Shown here piece by piece: positions 22,009 to 29,684 of a DNA stretch of 34,661 nt (position 1 is the first letter of the stretch; every line of letters starts with the position of its first letter). The position numbers were made by a program, and so were the translations under genes. The notes beneath the pieces were generated by a model. The model did no database searches. It was not told the origin of the DNA and saw nothing but the letters and a program-made list of their open reading frames with translations. Location: positions 1 to 34,661 of the forward strand of contig NZ_JAMCCO010000001.1 of the NCBI RefSeq assembly GCF_023371205.1, written 5' to 3'. The DNA comes from Parvivirga hydrogeniphila (GTDB taxonomy: Bacteria; Actinomycetota; Coriobacteriia; Anaerosomatales; Anaerosomataceae).

Positions 22009-23172
22009 CTACTGGTCGAGCAGCTGCTTCCACGCGCCTCCCTCGACGCGATACGCCGAGATCACCTGGTTGCGCGTGTCGCCGTTCTCGTCGAACGAGG
22101 TCGTGCCCGTCACGCCGTCGTAGGTGATGCCACGGACGGCCTTCGCGACCGCACCGCGATCGGCGCCGGCCTGGAGCACCGCTTCGATGATGATCCAGGC
22201 CGAGTCGTACGCGTACGAGTCGTACGCCTCCGGGTCCTCGCCGTACCGCTTGTTGTACGCGGCTTTGAACTCCACGCCCTTCGGCTGCTGCTCGAGCGGC
22301 AGCCCGAGGCTCGTGCAGATGTCGCCTTCGGCGTTCTCCGGCCTGGCGATCGAGATGTACTCGGCCGAATACAGCATGTCGCCGCCGATGACGGGCACCT
22401 TCAGGCCGCTCTCCTTCGCTTGCTTGGACAGCAGCGCGCCTTCGGTGTGCGCGCCGCCATAGTAGATCGCCTCGGGCCTCGTCGACTTGATGCGCGTGAC
22501 GAGCGCGGAGAAGTCGACGTCTTTGGCCTGCACCTTCTCCTGCACTACCACCGTGCCGCCCTTGGCCGCGAACCGCTTCACGAACTCAGCAGCAAGCCCG
22601 CTCCCGTACGGCGTCGAGTCATCGAGCACGGCCACTTTGCGGATGCCGAGCTTGTCGTACACGAGGTCGGCAGCGAATGAGCCCTGCGTGTCGTCCTTCG
22701 CGACGATGCGGTTGACGACGTCGAATCCCTGCGCCGTGAGCTGAGGATTCGACGAGACCGATACCATCGCGAGCCCGGCCTGCTGGTAGACGGCCGATGC
22801 CGGGATCGAGCACCCGGAGTTGAAGTGGCCGACCACGCCCACCACCGCCGGATCGCCTGCGAGCAGCGTCGCGACGTTCACGGCCTGCTTCGGGTCTCCC
22901 TGGTCGTCTTGCGCGGACAGCTCGAAGCGGACGCCCGCCTGCTTGACCCGGTCGCTCGCGTTGGCCTCGTCGATGGCCATCTGCACCGCGCGCTGCATGC
23001 CGCGGCCGTACACCGCGTTGTCGCCCGTGAGCGGCGCTGCGAACCCGATCTTCACCGTCTTCGCCTGCTCGCTCGTCGGCTCCTCGCTGCTCCGCGAACC
23101 GCAGCCCACGGCAGCGACCGCGAGCAGCGCGGTGGCCGTCACGACCGCCAACCCCTTCCACGCTCGTGTCAT
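22009..23172 (-). CDS. Branched-chain amino acid-type ABC substrate-binding lipoprotein (LivK-like)
   Basis: A 387-residue periplasmic-binding-type I receptor. Signal peptide with lipobox VGCG. The receptor fold starts KTVKIGFAAPLTGDNAVYGR, followed by DDQGDPKQAVNVA, GHFNSGCSIPASAVY and SSNPQLTAQG, typical of Leu/Ile/Val or related receptors. The ATG at 23172 follows GGGAGG. It is an orphan: no liv permease or ATPase genes are adjacent, and the gene is bounded by a terminator downstream and an unrelated exporter upstream. It may serve a transporter encoded elsewhere or a sensor. An extended -10 (TGGTATCAT) sits about 75 bases upstream. Confidence 0.92.
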   Translation of the reverse strand: MTRAWKGLAVVTATALLAVAAVGCGSRSSEEPTSEQAKTVKIGFAAPLTGDNAVYGRGMQRAVQMAIDEANASDRVKQAGVRFELSAQDDQGDPKQAVNVATLLAGDPAVVGVVGHFNSGCSIPASAVYQQAGLAMVSVSSNPQLTAQGFDVVNRIVAKDDTQGSFAADLVYDKLGIRKVAVLDDSTPYGSGLAAEFVKRFAAKGGTVVVQEKVQAKDVDFSALVTRIKSTRPEAIYYGGAHTEGALLSKQAKESGLKVPVIGGDMLYSAEYISIARPENAEGDICTSLGLPLEQQPKGVEFKAAYNKRYGEDPEAYDSYAYDSAWIIIEAVLQAGADRGAVAKAVRGITYDGVTGTTSFDENGDTRNQVISAYRVEGGAWKQLLDQ

Positions 23173-23317
23173 AGCGCAGCCTCCCAGTCACATCGTTCCG
23201 CATACACAACGAGCGCTCTCGCGTCTGCGTGAGCGTTCCCCGCGGGATGATACCAGACGGACGCGATCCGCCGCCCTCGTCTTGCGGCCGCCCTGCGCCA
23301 GCGGAGCGCCCCCTGCG

Positions 23318-24382
23318 TCACCGCGTCGCGATCTGCAGCTGCATGCGCTTCGAGAGCGACCGCGCGAGCGCCCCCAGCGCCACGGTGATGCCGAGCGCGA
23401 CGCCGATCTCGGACGCCACCTCGGACAGGTGGCCCCCCAGCACCGCGACGCGCCAGATGGGGTCGATGATCCAGTACAGCGGGAACAGCCTGGCGATCCA
23501 CTGCGGCCAGTCCGGGAACAGGTAGAAGGCCACCGGCGCGAACAGGAAGATGCCGGAGCCCTTCACGATGCCGAAGAGCATCTGCGAATCGGAGGCGAGC
23601 GCGCCCACGACGATGCCGAGCGCAGAGGTGAGCATCGCTGCCACTGCGACAACGACGAGGACTTCCGGCCAGTTCGAGCCGAGCGCGCGGTTCAGCACGA
23701 GGGTCACGACCGACATTGCGCTCGCAAGGACCACGCCGAGCGTCCACTTCGCCACGAGGACGTCGGTCGTCCTCGCCGGCGTCACCAGAAGCGCTTTGAG
23801 CGTTCCTTGCTCCTTCTCCTCCACGAGGCTGGAACTCGGGACGAACAGCCCCGCCATCACGAGCGCGTAGAACACGATGAGCGGCACCAGCCTCACCGAA
23901 ATGGGCAGACCCGCCTCGCCGACGCTTTCCACACGCACCTCGACCGGCGGACGCGCGCCTTGGAGCGTGCGCAGCAGATCGATCGTCGTCACCGCGAGCA
24001 CGATGCGGTTGGCCGCGTAGCTCTCGCCGCTCATCCAGAAGGTGAGCGTCGGCCGCGCGCCCGCCTTCACGGCCTCGTCGAAGCCGCGCGGAAGCACAAG
24101 GCCGGCATCCACGTCGTTCGCCTCCACCGCCTCGCGCAGTGCCTCGGGGTCCTCGAAGACCCGCACCCGGATGCCATCTGCGGCTTGCACGGCACGCACG
24201 ACCTGGGACGACCCGTGGTCGACGATGCCAAGCCGGGGCTTCGGCTGGAACAGCGAGCCGAACGCCACCTGCAGCACGAGCGTGATCGCGAGCGGCAGCA
24301 CGAGCGCCCACAGGAACACGGGCGAGCGCGTCCCTGAGGCGAAGTCCTTCTTGAGGATCGTGGCCGTCAGCCGCGGACTCAT
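23318..24382 (-). CDS. ABC-2 type exporter permease, second subunit
   Basis: A 354-residue membrane protein with one N-terminal helix (about 20-40), an extracytoplasmic domain of about 130 residues and five C-terminal helices. The first of these is preceded by a coupling region (SSLVEEKEQGTLKALLVTPA) characteristic of ABC-2 permeases. It starts in an ATGA overlap with the preceding permease gene, so the two are made together and probably form a heterodimer with the ATPase encoded at 25620. The substrate is unknown; the NatAB-like and drug-export families share this layout. Confidence 0.9.
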   Translation of the reverse strand: MSPRLTATILKKDFASGTRSPVFLWALVLPLAITLVLQVAFGSLFQPKPRLGIVDHGSSQVVRAVQAADGIRVRVFEDPEALREAVEANDVDAGLVLPRGFDEAVKAGARPTLTFWMSGESYAANRIVLAVTTIDLLRTLQGARPPVEVRVESVGEAGLPISVRLVPLIVFYALVMAGLFVPSSSLVEEKEQGTLKALLVTPARTTDVLVAKWTLGVVLASAMSVVTLVLNRALGSNWPEVLVVVAVAAMLTSALGIVVGALASDSQMLFGIVKGSGIFLFAPVAFYLFPDWPQWIARLFPLYWIIDPIWRVAVLGGHLSEVASEIGVALGITVALGALARSLSKRMQLQIATR

Positions 24383-25623
24383 AGCGATGCCACCTTCCGT
24401 CTCAGCGCTACGACCCCGGCGCCGAACAGGACGGCGAGCCACGCGAGGGCGTACACGAGCGACCCGGCCGCCTCGCGCCATCCGCCTCCGTAGACCGTGG
24501 CCTTCACGAGCACGTCGATGATGGGGAACGTCGGCAAGACGCGCACCCAGGGAGCGACGGACCCTGGGAACAGCACCGCGAACGCCGGTATGAGCAGGGG
24601 CACAGTGAACAGCATCGCGTAGAAGAGCTGCCCGATGAAGTCCTTGCCTGCAGCGCCGACGATGAGCGCGATCCCCGTGAACATCACGGCGCCGATAGCG
24701 AGCACCGCCAGCACGACCGACCAGCTCGACGCCGTCAGCCCGCCGATGAGCGCGAGCACGATCAGGGCCTGCGTGAACGACACGAGCGTGCCGAAGATGG
24801 TCTTTGCGGCGATGAAGTCGGAGACTTTCGCGGGCGTGACGAGCACCGCGGTCACGGTTCTCTCAAGCACCTCGGTGGAGACGAGCGAGGCCATCGAGAA
24901 CGTCTCCATCATCAACACCACGAACAGGAGCATCGGGCGCATCTTCTCGCGAAGCGAGACCTGGTCGCCCAGCCGGTCGGTCCCGAGCACGACGTCTTTC
25001 TCGTCCGGGAACCGCACCGGCAGCTCATCGCCTGCGATCTCGAACGCGGCCTCCCGCACGAAGCTCGTCACAGCCTGCCTGAGCTCGGGCGGAGCGGAAG
25101 CGTGCGTGTAGACCGTCACCTCGATCCCGCGTGCGCCCGCAACAAGGTCGGCGAGAAAACGCTCCGGGAACGCGACGCCGACCTGCACGTCCACGCGCTC
25201 GGCGCCCCGCGGCCGCTTCTCGCCAGCCGTCGTGTCAACAAAGACGAGCGTGCCGTCGGAAGCGCGCCACACCTCGAGCGACCCCTCGATCGCCGCCCGC
25301 ATCTTCGCCGCGTCATCGAACTCGACGAGCAGCAGCCCCTTTTGGTTCGTCAGGTCCGCCTGGCGAATCCGCGCGATGTCCGCCTCTGAGGCGCCGAGCG
25401 CTCGGAGCGCCTCGGTAGAGCCTTCAAGCAGCCGCTCGACCGGCGGGCAGATCGCCAGCACGAGCTCCTCGTCCACGCGGTCCGGCATCGCGCGGAACAG
25501 CAGCGGAGCAGCGATGAGCACCACGAGGGTGAGCGCGAGGTAGACGGTGTCCCGCGCGTACGCGACGAGCTCCTTCTTGAGCAGCGCAAACACGATCGCC
25601 ACCCGTGAGACCGTGCGCCTCAT
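24379..25623 (-). CDS. ABC-2 type exporter permease, first subunit (NatB-like)
   Basis: A 414-residue membrane protein. Helix 1 is at about 25-45, then an extracytoplasmic domain of about 190 residues, then a coupling motif (TEVLERTVTAVLVTPAKVSDFI) and a set of five or six helices. This is the NatB/ABC2_membrane_3 arrangement. Its start overlaps the stop of the ATPase gene (ATGA) and its stop overlaps the next permease start, so all three are translationally coupled. The exported substrate cannot be inferred. Confidence 0.9.
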   Translation of the reverse strand: MRRTVSRVAIVFALLKKELVAYARDTVYLALTLVVLIAAPLLFRAMPDRVDEELVLAICPPVERLLEGSTEALRALGASEADIARIRQADLTNQKGLLLVEFDDAAKMRAAIEGSLEVWRASDGTLVFVDTTAGEKRPRGAERVDVQVGVAFPERFLADLVAGARGIEVTVYTHASAPPELRQAVTSFVREAAFEIAGDELPVRFPDEKDVVLGTDRLGDQVSLREKMRPMLLFVVLMMETFSMASLVSTEVLERTVTAVLVTPAKVSDFIAAKTIFGTLVSFTQALIVLALIGGLTASSWSVVLAVLAIGAVMFTGIALIVGAAGKDFIGQLFYAMLFTVPLLIPAFAVLFPGSVAPWVRVLPTFPIIDVLVKATVYGGGWREAAGSLVYALAWLAVLFGAGVVALRRKVASL

Positions 25624-26492
25624 CCCGCAAGCCCCCTGCCCGTCAGCCTGATGAAGATCTGCTCAAGCGTGGCCTCCTCTGTGTGGATGGTGAGCAAGTC
25701 GGGCGATGCGGCGAGCTCGGCCAGCCGCGCCGACGCTTCGCTGTCGCCGAGCGGCAGCACCTCCTCGCGCACGCCCTCGCCATCGCGCAGCCGTACGCGA
25801 ACCGCTCGCGTGCCGTGCTTCAGCTTGAGGTTCTCAGGCGTGTCGAGCGCAACGATGCGGCCTTCGTTCATGAACGCGACACGGTCCGAGAGCTCGTCGG
25901 CCTCGAACATATCGTGCGTCGTGAGCAACACCGCCGCACCGCGCTCCGCTTCCTCCTTGATGGTGGCACGGATCGCAGCGGCGGTCACCGGATCGAGCCC
26001 GTCGGTCGGCTCGTCCAAGAAGAGCACATCCGGGCGGTTGATGAACGCGCGAGCGATCATCATCCGTTGCCGCATGCCTTTCGAGAACGTCTTGACGCGG
26101 TCGTTCGCGCGGTCTGCAAGCCCGACGCGCCGGAGCGCGCCGTCGATGTCGGCGTCTTTCACGCCAAAGAGCGCCGCAAAGAACGCAAGGTTCTCGCGCG
26201 CAGTCATGTTCAAGTAGAGGTTCTTCTCCTCGAAACAGACGCCGATGCGTGCCTGCAGGCCGGGGTCGTCAAGCCCCACGTCAGTGCCGAGCACGGTCGC
26301 TGTCCCGCCCTGCGGCGGCAGCAGCCCGATGAGCATCTTGATCGTCGTCGACTTGCCCGCACCGTTCGGACCGAGGAAGCCGAGGATCTCACCGGGCATC
26401 ACCTCGAACGAGATGCCTTTGACCGCCTGGATCTCCCCGTACGAGAACCGCAGGTCCTCGACGGCGATGGCAGGTCCACGAACCTCAGACAT
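25620..26492 (-). CDS. ABC-2 exporter ATPase subunit
   Basis: A 290-residue nucleotide-binding subunit. Walker A GPNGAGKST, Q-loop region FEEKNLYLNMTARENL, signature FSKGMRQRM (a common variant of LSGGQ in this class), Walker B VLFLDEPTDGLD and the switch His in LTTHD are all intact. A C-terminal extension of about 70 residues (regulatory or dimer domain) follows. I used the ATG at 26492, which has GGGGGT upstream; an in-frame GTG at 26513 lies before it. The gene heads the exporter operon. The 62-base gap to the PabC-like gene holds a TATTGT box and a 6-base hairpin, so its transcription may be partly separate. Confidence 0.94.
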   Translation of the reverse strand: MSEVRGPAIAVEDLRFSYGEIQAVKGISFEVMPGEILGFLGPNGAGKSTTIKMLIGLLPPQGGTATVLGTDVGLDDPGLQARIGVCFEEKNLYLNMTARENLAFFAALFGVKDADIDGALRRVGLADRANDRVKTFSKGMRQRMMIARAFINRPDVLFLDEPTDGLDPVTAAAIRATIKEEAERGAAVLLTTHDMFEADELSDRVAFMNEGRIVALDTPENLKLKHGTRAVRVRLRDGEGVREEVLPLGDSEASARLAELAASPDLLTIHTEEATLEQIFIRLTGRGLAG

Positions 26493-26554
26493 GCTGTGAC
26501 CCCCGTCCGACACGAGGCGGCCGTCCAGCGCGCCTCACGACAATACCTTTTATC

Positions 26555-27307
26555 TTACCCGCGCCGGGGAAGCCAGAACCGGTCGAGCTCCGCTTGGATG
26601 GCGCACGCGAGCGAACGCTCGCCGCGGCGATCGGCGCGGGCGCCGCCGAACGCGTTCAGGTACACCACCTCGTCGGCCTCCTCAAGCTGCGCGAGCGACA
26701 ACGGCGCCTGACGGATGCTGACGCCGAGGCGGGCGGCGTGGTCCAGGGCCCACGCCAGCGCGACGCTCGCAGTCGCGGGCGGCGACAGCGGAGCGAGCGC
26801 CACGCTGCCGGTGCGGACGATGATCGCGGCGGTACCGCCGTCGATGACGCTGCCGTCCGGCGTCACGAGGATCGCCTGGTTGCCTCCGGCAGCCACCGCC
26901 GCGCGCTGTGCATCGTCCCACGGCGTGCGGTCCGCCGGCTTCGCCGCGCCGCGCGGCAGCGTGGGAGCCTCGGCAACCACAACCGGGACGCCCACGATGC
27001 CGGTCGGCGCATCGAGCGAGCTCAGCCGGCGCTGCACCACCACCGACACGCCGGCGTTCGGATCCACGAGAGCGGTCAGCCGCGTCCGGCTGGAGATGCC
27101 GTCCGGGAGCTTGGCAAGCGCGCTTTTTGCGGCGCTCTCGACCGCGGCAAGCACCGGGTCGCTGCATCCGCCTGCTGCGAGCCGCCGACGGTGGTACGGC
27201 CAGAGCGGCACCGACCGGTCAAGCGCGACGCGACAGGTCTCGCGCAGCGCGACGGTAGGCCAGTGGCCGGTCACGGCATCTCGGGGAACGTCGATGCGCA
27301 CGTTCAT
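26555..27307 (-). CDS. Class IV aminotransferase-fold protein (PabC-like)
   Basis: A 250-residue PLP-fold protein of the group of 4-amino-4-deoxychorismate lyase (PabC), branched-chain and D-amino acid aminotransferases. Family marks are TVALRETCRVALDRSVPLWP with YHRRRL, the probable PLP lysine Lys123 (AAKPADRTPWDDAQRAA), NQAILVTPDGSVIDGGTAA and LEEADEVVYLNAFGG. The position usually held by Glu in the V-x-E-G block is Asp156. A lyase role would make p-aminobenzoate for folate, the cofactor of PurN and PurH, and the location downstream of purN suits that; this is an inference. The ATG at 27307 has GGTGG upstream; a GTG at 27328 is possible. Confidence 0.78.
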   Translation of the reverse strand: MNVRIDVPRDAVTGHWPTVALRETCRVALDRSVPLWPYHRRRLAAGGCSDPVLAAVESAAKSALAKLPDGISSRTRLTALVDPNAGVSVVVQRRLSSLDAPTGIVGVPVVVAEAPTLPRGAAKPADRTPWDDAQRAAVAAGGNQAILVTPDGSVIDGGTAAIIVRTGSVALAPLSPPATASVALAWALDHAARLGVSIRQAPLSLAQLEEADEVVYLNAFGGARADRRGERSLACAIQAELDRFWLPRRG

Positions 27308-27397
27308 CGGCACCACCGCCGTGCGCACGAAGGAGGGACGGCCGCAGCGCCCCCTCTCACCGCGACACGTCCCCGATGGACGAAGCGTGACACGGAC

Positions 27398-27416
27398 ATC
27401 TAAACGGAATCTAAAC
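27398..27416. repeat. Tandem GTTTAGAT repeats at the purN stop
   Basis: Minus-strand GTTTAGAT occurs twice with an 11-base period, covering the purN stop codon and upstream of the PabC-like gene. An 11-base period is typical of paired half-sites for OmpR-type regulators, but two copies can also be chance. Confidence 0.3.
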
Positions 27417-28131
27417 CTATGTGAGACCTGCCGCCGGAACCCTCGTCAGGCTCAGGCAGCACGCGCACCCTGCGGCCCTCGATGAGCAGCCGTCCCTGCT
27501 CGAACAACCGCACCGCCTCGACGATCAGCCGGTGCTCGACCTCGTGGATCTTCGCCTCGAGCGTCTCTAGCGTGTCGCCTTCCTCCACACGGACAGGCTC
27601 CTGGCAGATGATCGGCCCGTGGTCGAGGTGCTCGTCTGCGAAGTGCACGGTGACGCCGGTGACCTTCACACCGTACTCGAAGGCGTCTTTGATGCCCGAG
27701 GCGCCCGCGAAGGCAGGCAGAAGCGACGGGTGCAGGTTCATCACGCGGTTAGGGAACGCCGCGAGCACCTCTTTGCCGAGCAAGCGCATGTACCCCGCCA
27801 TCACCACGAGATCGACGCCGTGCTCCTTCAGAACGTCCGCGATCGCAGCGTTGTACGCAAAGCTGCTGTCGTACCGCGCGCGGTCCACGACCACGGCGGG
27901 CACGCCGGCGCGGCGGGCACGCTCAAGGCCGAAGGCGTCGTGCTTGTTGGAGACCACCACGGCGATCTTCGCGTCCAGGTAGCCCGACGCGCTCGCATCG
28001 ATCAGCGCCTGCAGGTTCGTGCCGCTTCCCGAGATCAGAACCCCGACGCGCAGGCGCCGCGGAGGCGGCTCCTCCTCGAGCAGCGAGAAGACCTCTTCGT
28101 CCAGCACCGGCTCCTCTGCGAGATCAGACAT
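27400..28131 (-). CDS. purN: Phosphoribosylglycinamide formyltransferase
   Basis: Transfers a formyl group from 10-formyltetrahydrofolate to GAR, the third step of purine synthesis. It has 243 residues, longer than the usual 190-210: an acidic N-terminal tail of about 26 residues and a C-terminal tail of about 18 flank the core. Core motifs are VLISGSGTNLQALI, the catalytic Asn and His in NLHPSLLPAFAG and the Asp in DHGPIICQEPV. The ATG at 28131 overlaps the end of purM by 8 bases. Two copies of GTTTAGAT, 11 bases apart, span its stop codon. Confidence 0.96.
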   Translation of the reverse strand: MSDLAEEPVLDEEVFSLLEEEPPPRRLRVGVLISGSGTNLQALIDASASGYLDAKIAVVVSNKHDAFGLERARRAGVPAVVVDRARYDSSFAYNAAIADVLKEHGVDLVVMAGYMRLLGKEVLAAFPNRVMNLHPSLLPAFAGASGIKDAFEYGVKVTGVTVHFADEHLDHGPIICQEPVRVEEGDTLETLEAKIHEVEHRLIVEAVRLFEQGRLLIEGRRVRVLPEPDEGSGGRSHIGLDSV

Positions 28132-29176
28132 AGCTCACACCGCCCTCGCCTTCCACGATGGTGCCTATCTCGAACACGCGCTCGCCAGACGCGGTCAGAC
28201 GCGCCGCCACCTCGGCAGCGCGGCGCTCGTCGCACACCAGCGCGAACCCCACGCCCATGTTGAAGGTCCGGAGCATCTCGTCGTCCGGCAGGGCCGCCGC
28301 CCGCTGCACGAGCGAGAAGATTCCCGGGACGCGCCACGATCCCAGCACGACCCGCGCTTCGAATCCTCCGGGAAGCACACGCGCGAGGTTCTCCGTGATG
28401 CCGCCGCCCGTGATGTGCGCCATGCCCTTGATGCCGCCGACCGCACGCAGCGCGTCCAACACCGGCCGGACGTAGATGCGGGTCGGCTGAAGGAGCGCGT
28501 CCGCGAGCGTGCCGCCGCCGAGCGCCGCGTTCGGAAGCTCGAGCGCGCCCTCTGCGCCTTCGACGAGCGCCTTGCGCACGAGCGAGTAGCCGTTGGAGTG
28601 CAGCCCGCTCGACGCGATGCCGAGCACGACGTCGCCCGGCGCGATGCTCTCCCCGGTGACCGCGGCGCCCCGATCGACGACACCCACGCAGAAGCCAGAA
28701 AGATCGTAGTCGTCAGGCGCCATCGTGCCAGGATGCTCGGCCATCTCCCCGCCGATCAGCGCGCAACCGGCCTGGCGGCATCCCTCTGCGATGCCGCTGA
28801 CGATCGCTTCCACCTTCTGCGCGGAAAGCGAGCCGATCGCGATGTAGTCCAAGAAGAACAGCGGCTCCGCACCCACCGCGAGCACGTCGTTAACGCACAT
28901 CGCCACCAGGTCGATGCCGACCGTGTCGTGACGGTCGAGCAGCTGCGCCACCTTGAGCTTGGTGCCGACACCGTCGGTGCTGCTCACGAGCACCGGGTCG
29001 TCCATGTCCTTGAAGGCGGCCGCCGAGAACATGCCACCGAAGCCGCCGATGTCGCCGATGACCTCGGGCCGATAGGTCGAGCGCACGTGCGCGCGGATGC
29101 GCTCGACGGCACGCGCGCCTTCGTCGATGTCGACACCGGCGTCGCGATAGGTGATGGGGCGCTGCTCGTCGGCCAC
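28124..29176 (-). CDS. purM: Phosphoribosylformylglycinamidine cyclo-ligase (AIR synthetase)
   Basis: ATP-driven ring closure of FGAM to AIR. It has 350 residues, the normal length. Motifs: ITYRDAGVDIDEG, STDGVGTKLKVA, CVNDVLAVGAEPLFFLDY, GGEMAEHPG and GITENLARVLP. It starts with GTG at 29176 after a strong GGAGGAGGAG. The 82-base gap before it is the largest inside the pur run and holds a minus-strand TAGAAT (29214-29219), so purM-purN may have an additional internal promoter, although the -35 is poor. It overlaps purN. Confidence 0.97.
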   Translation of the reverse strand: MADEQRPITYRDAGVDIDEGARAVERIRAHVRSTYRPEVIGDIGGFGGMFSAAAFKDMDDPVLVSSTDGVGTKLKVAQLLDRHDTVGIDLVAMCVNDVLAVGAEPLFFLDYIAIGSLSAQKVEAIVSGIAEGCRQAGCALIGGEMAEHPGTMAPDDYDLSGFCVGVVDRGAAVTGESIAPGDVVLGIASSGLHSNGYSLVRKALVEGAEGALELPNAALGGGTLADALLQPTRIYVRPVLDALRAVGGIKGMAHITGGGITENLARVLPGGFEARVVLGSWRVPGIFSLVQRAAALPDDEMLRTFNMGVGFALVCDERRAAEVAARLTASGERVFEIGTIVEGEGGVSYV

Positions 29177-29258
29177 GGTGCTCCTCCTCCGCCTGGAACC
29201 ATCATTCTACCCGACGCGCAGGCGAGAGCGAGCACCGCCGTCCACTCGGCCGGGTTCC

Positions 29259-29684
29259 TCACCCTGCCGCACGCATCACCACCGCGAGCGCGAGCGCCGT
29301 CCCCAGCCCGACGCTTGCCGCCGCGAGCCTGCCGGTGCCGAAGAACACCCGCCGCCCGACGAAGACACCGACCGCGGCCGGCATGGCGTACCCGATCACG
29401 AGGCCCCCTGAAGCCCACACGCCGATTGCGAGCATGGGCTCCGCCACAGGATGTGCGCGTGCAGACGCCGCGGCGAGCGCTCCGGCGACCGCGGCACCGT
29501 CCCCCAGCGCCCAGCCCCCGAGCACGGTGACGGCCGCCAGCGCACCGTGCCAGCGCCGAGCGCCGCGAAAGCCCGCCAGAAGACCGGCGCCGACGGCCGC
29601 AAGCGCGGACGCGAGCGGGTTGTACGCGAGCGCGAGGCGCCCGCCTTCCGCCACCGCGCCCGCGAGCACGCCCGCGTCTGTCAT
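29259..29684 (-). CDS. Small four-helix membrane protein within the pur operon
   Basis: I do not recognise the family. The product has 141 residues, is very rich in Ala and Gly, and has about four membrane helices (roughly 22-40, 46-72, 84-108, 118-139). Short Arg-rich loops (FRGARRWHG; GRRVFFGTGR) suggest the N and C termini face outward or are short. The start is the ATG overlapping the purF stop (ATGA), so it is translationally coupled to purF; the longer frame to 29930 is antisense-like inside purF. It is expressed with purine enzymes by position, but nothing in it suggests a catalytic role. A transporter, a regulator or a gene unrelated to purines are all open. Confidence 0.72.
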   Translation of the reverse strand: MTDAGVLAGAVAEGGRLALAYNPLASALAAVGAGLLAGFRGARRWHGALAAVTVLGGWALGDGAAVAGALAAASARAHPVAEPMLAIGVWASGGLVIGYAMPAAVGVFVGRRVFFGTGRLAAASVGLGTALALAVVMRAAG

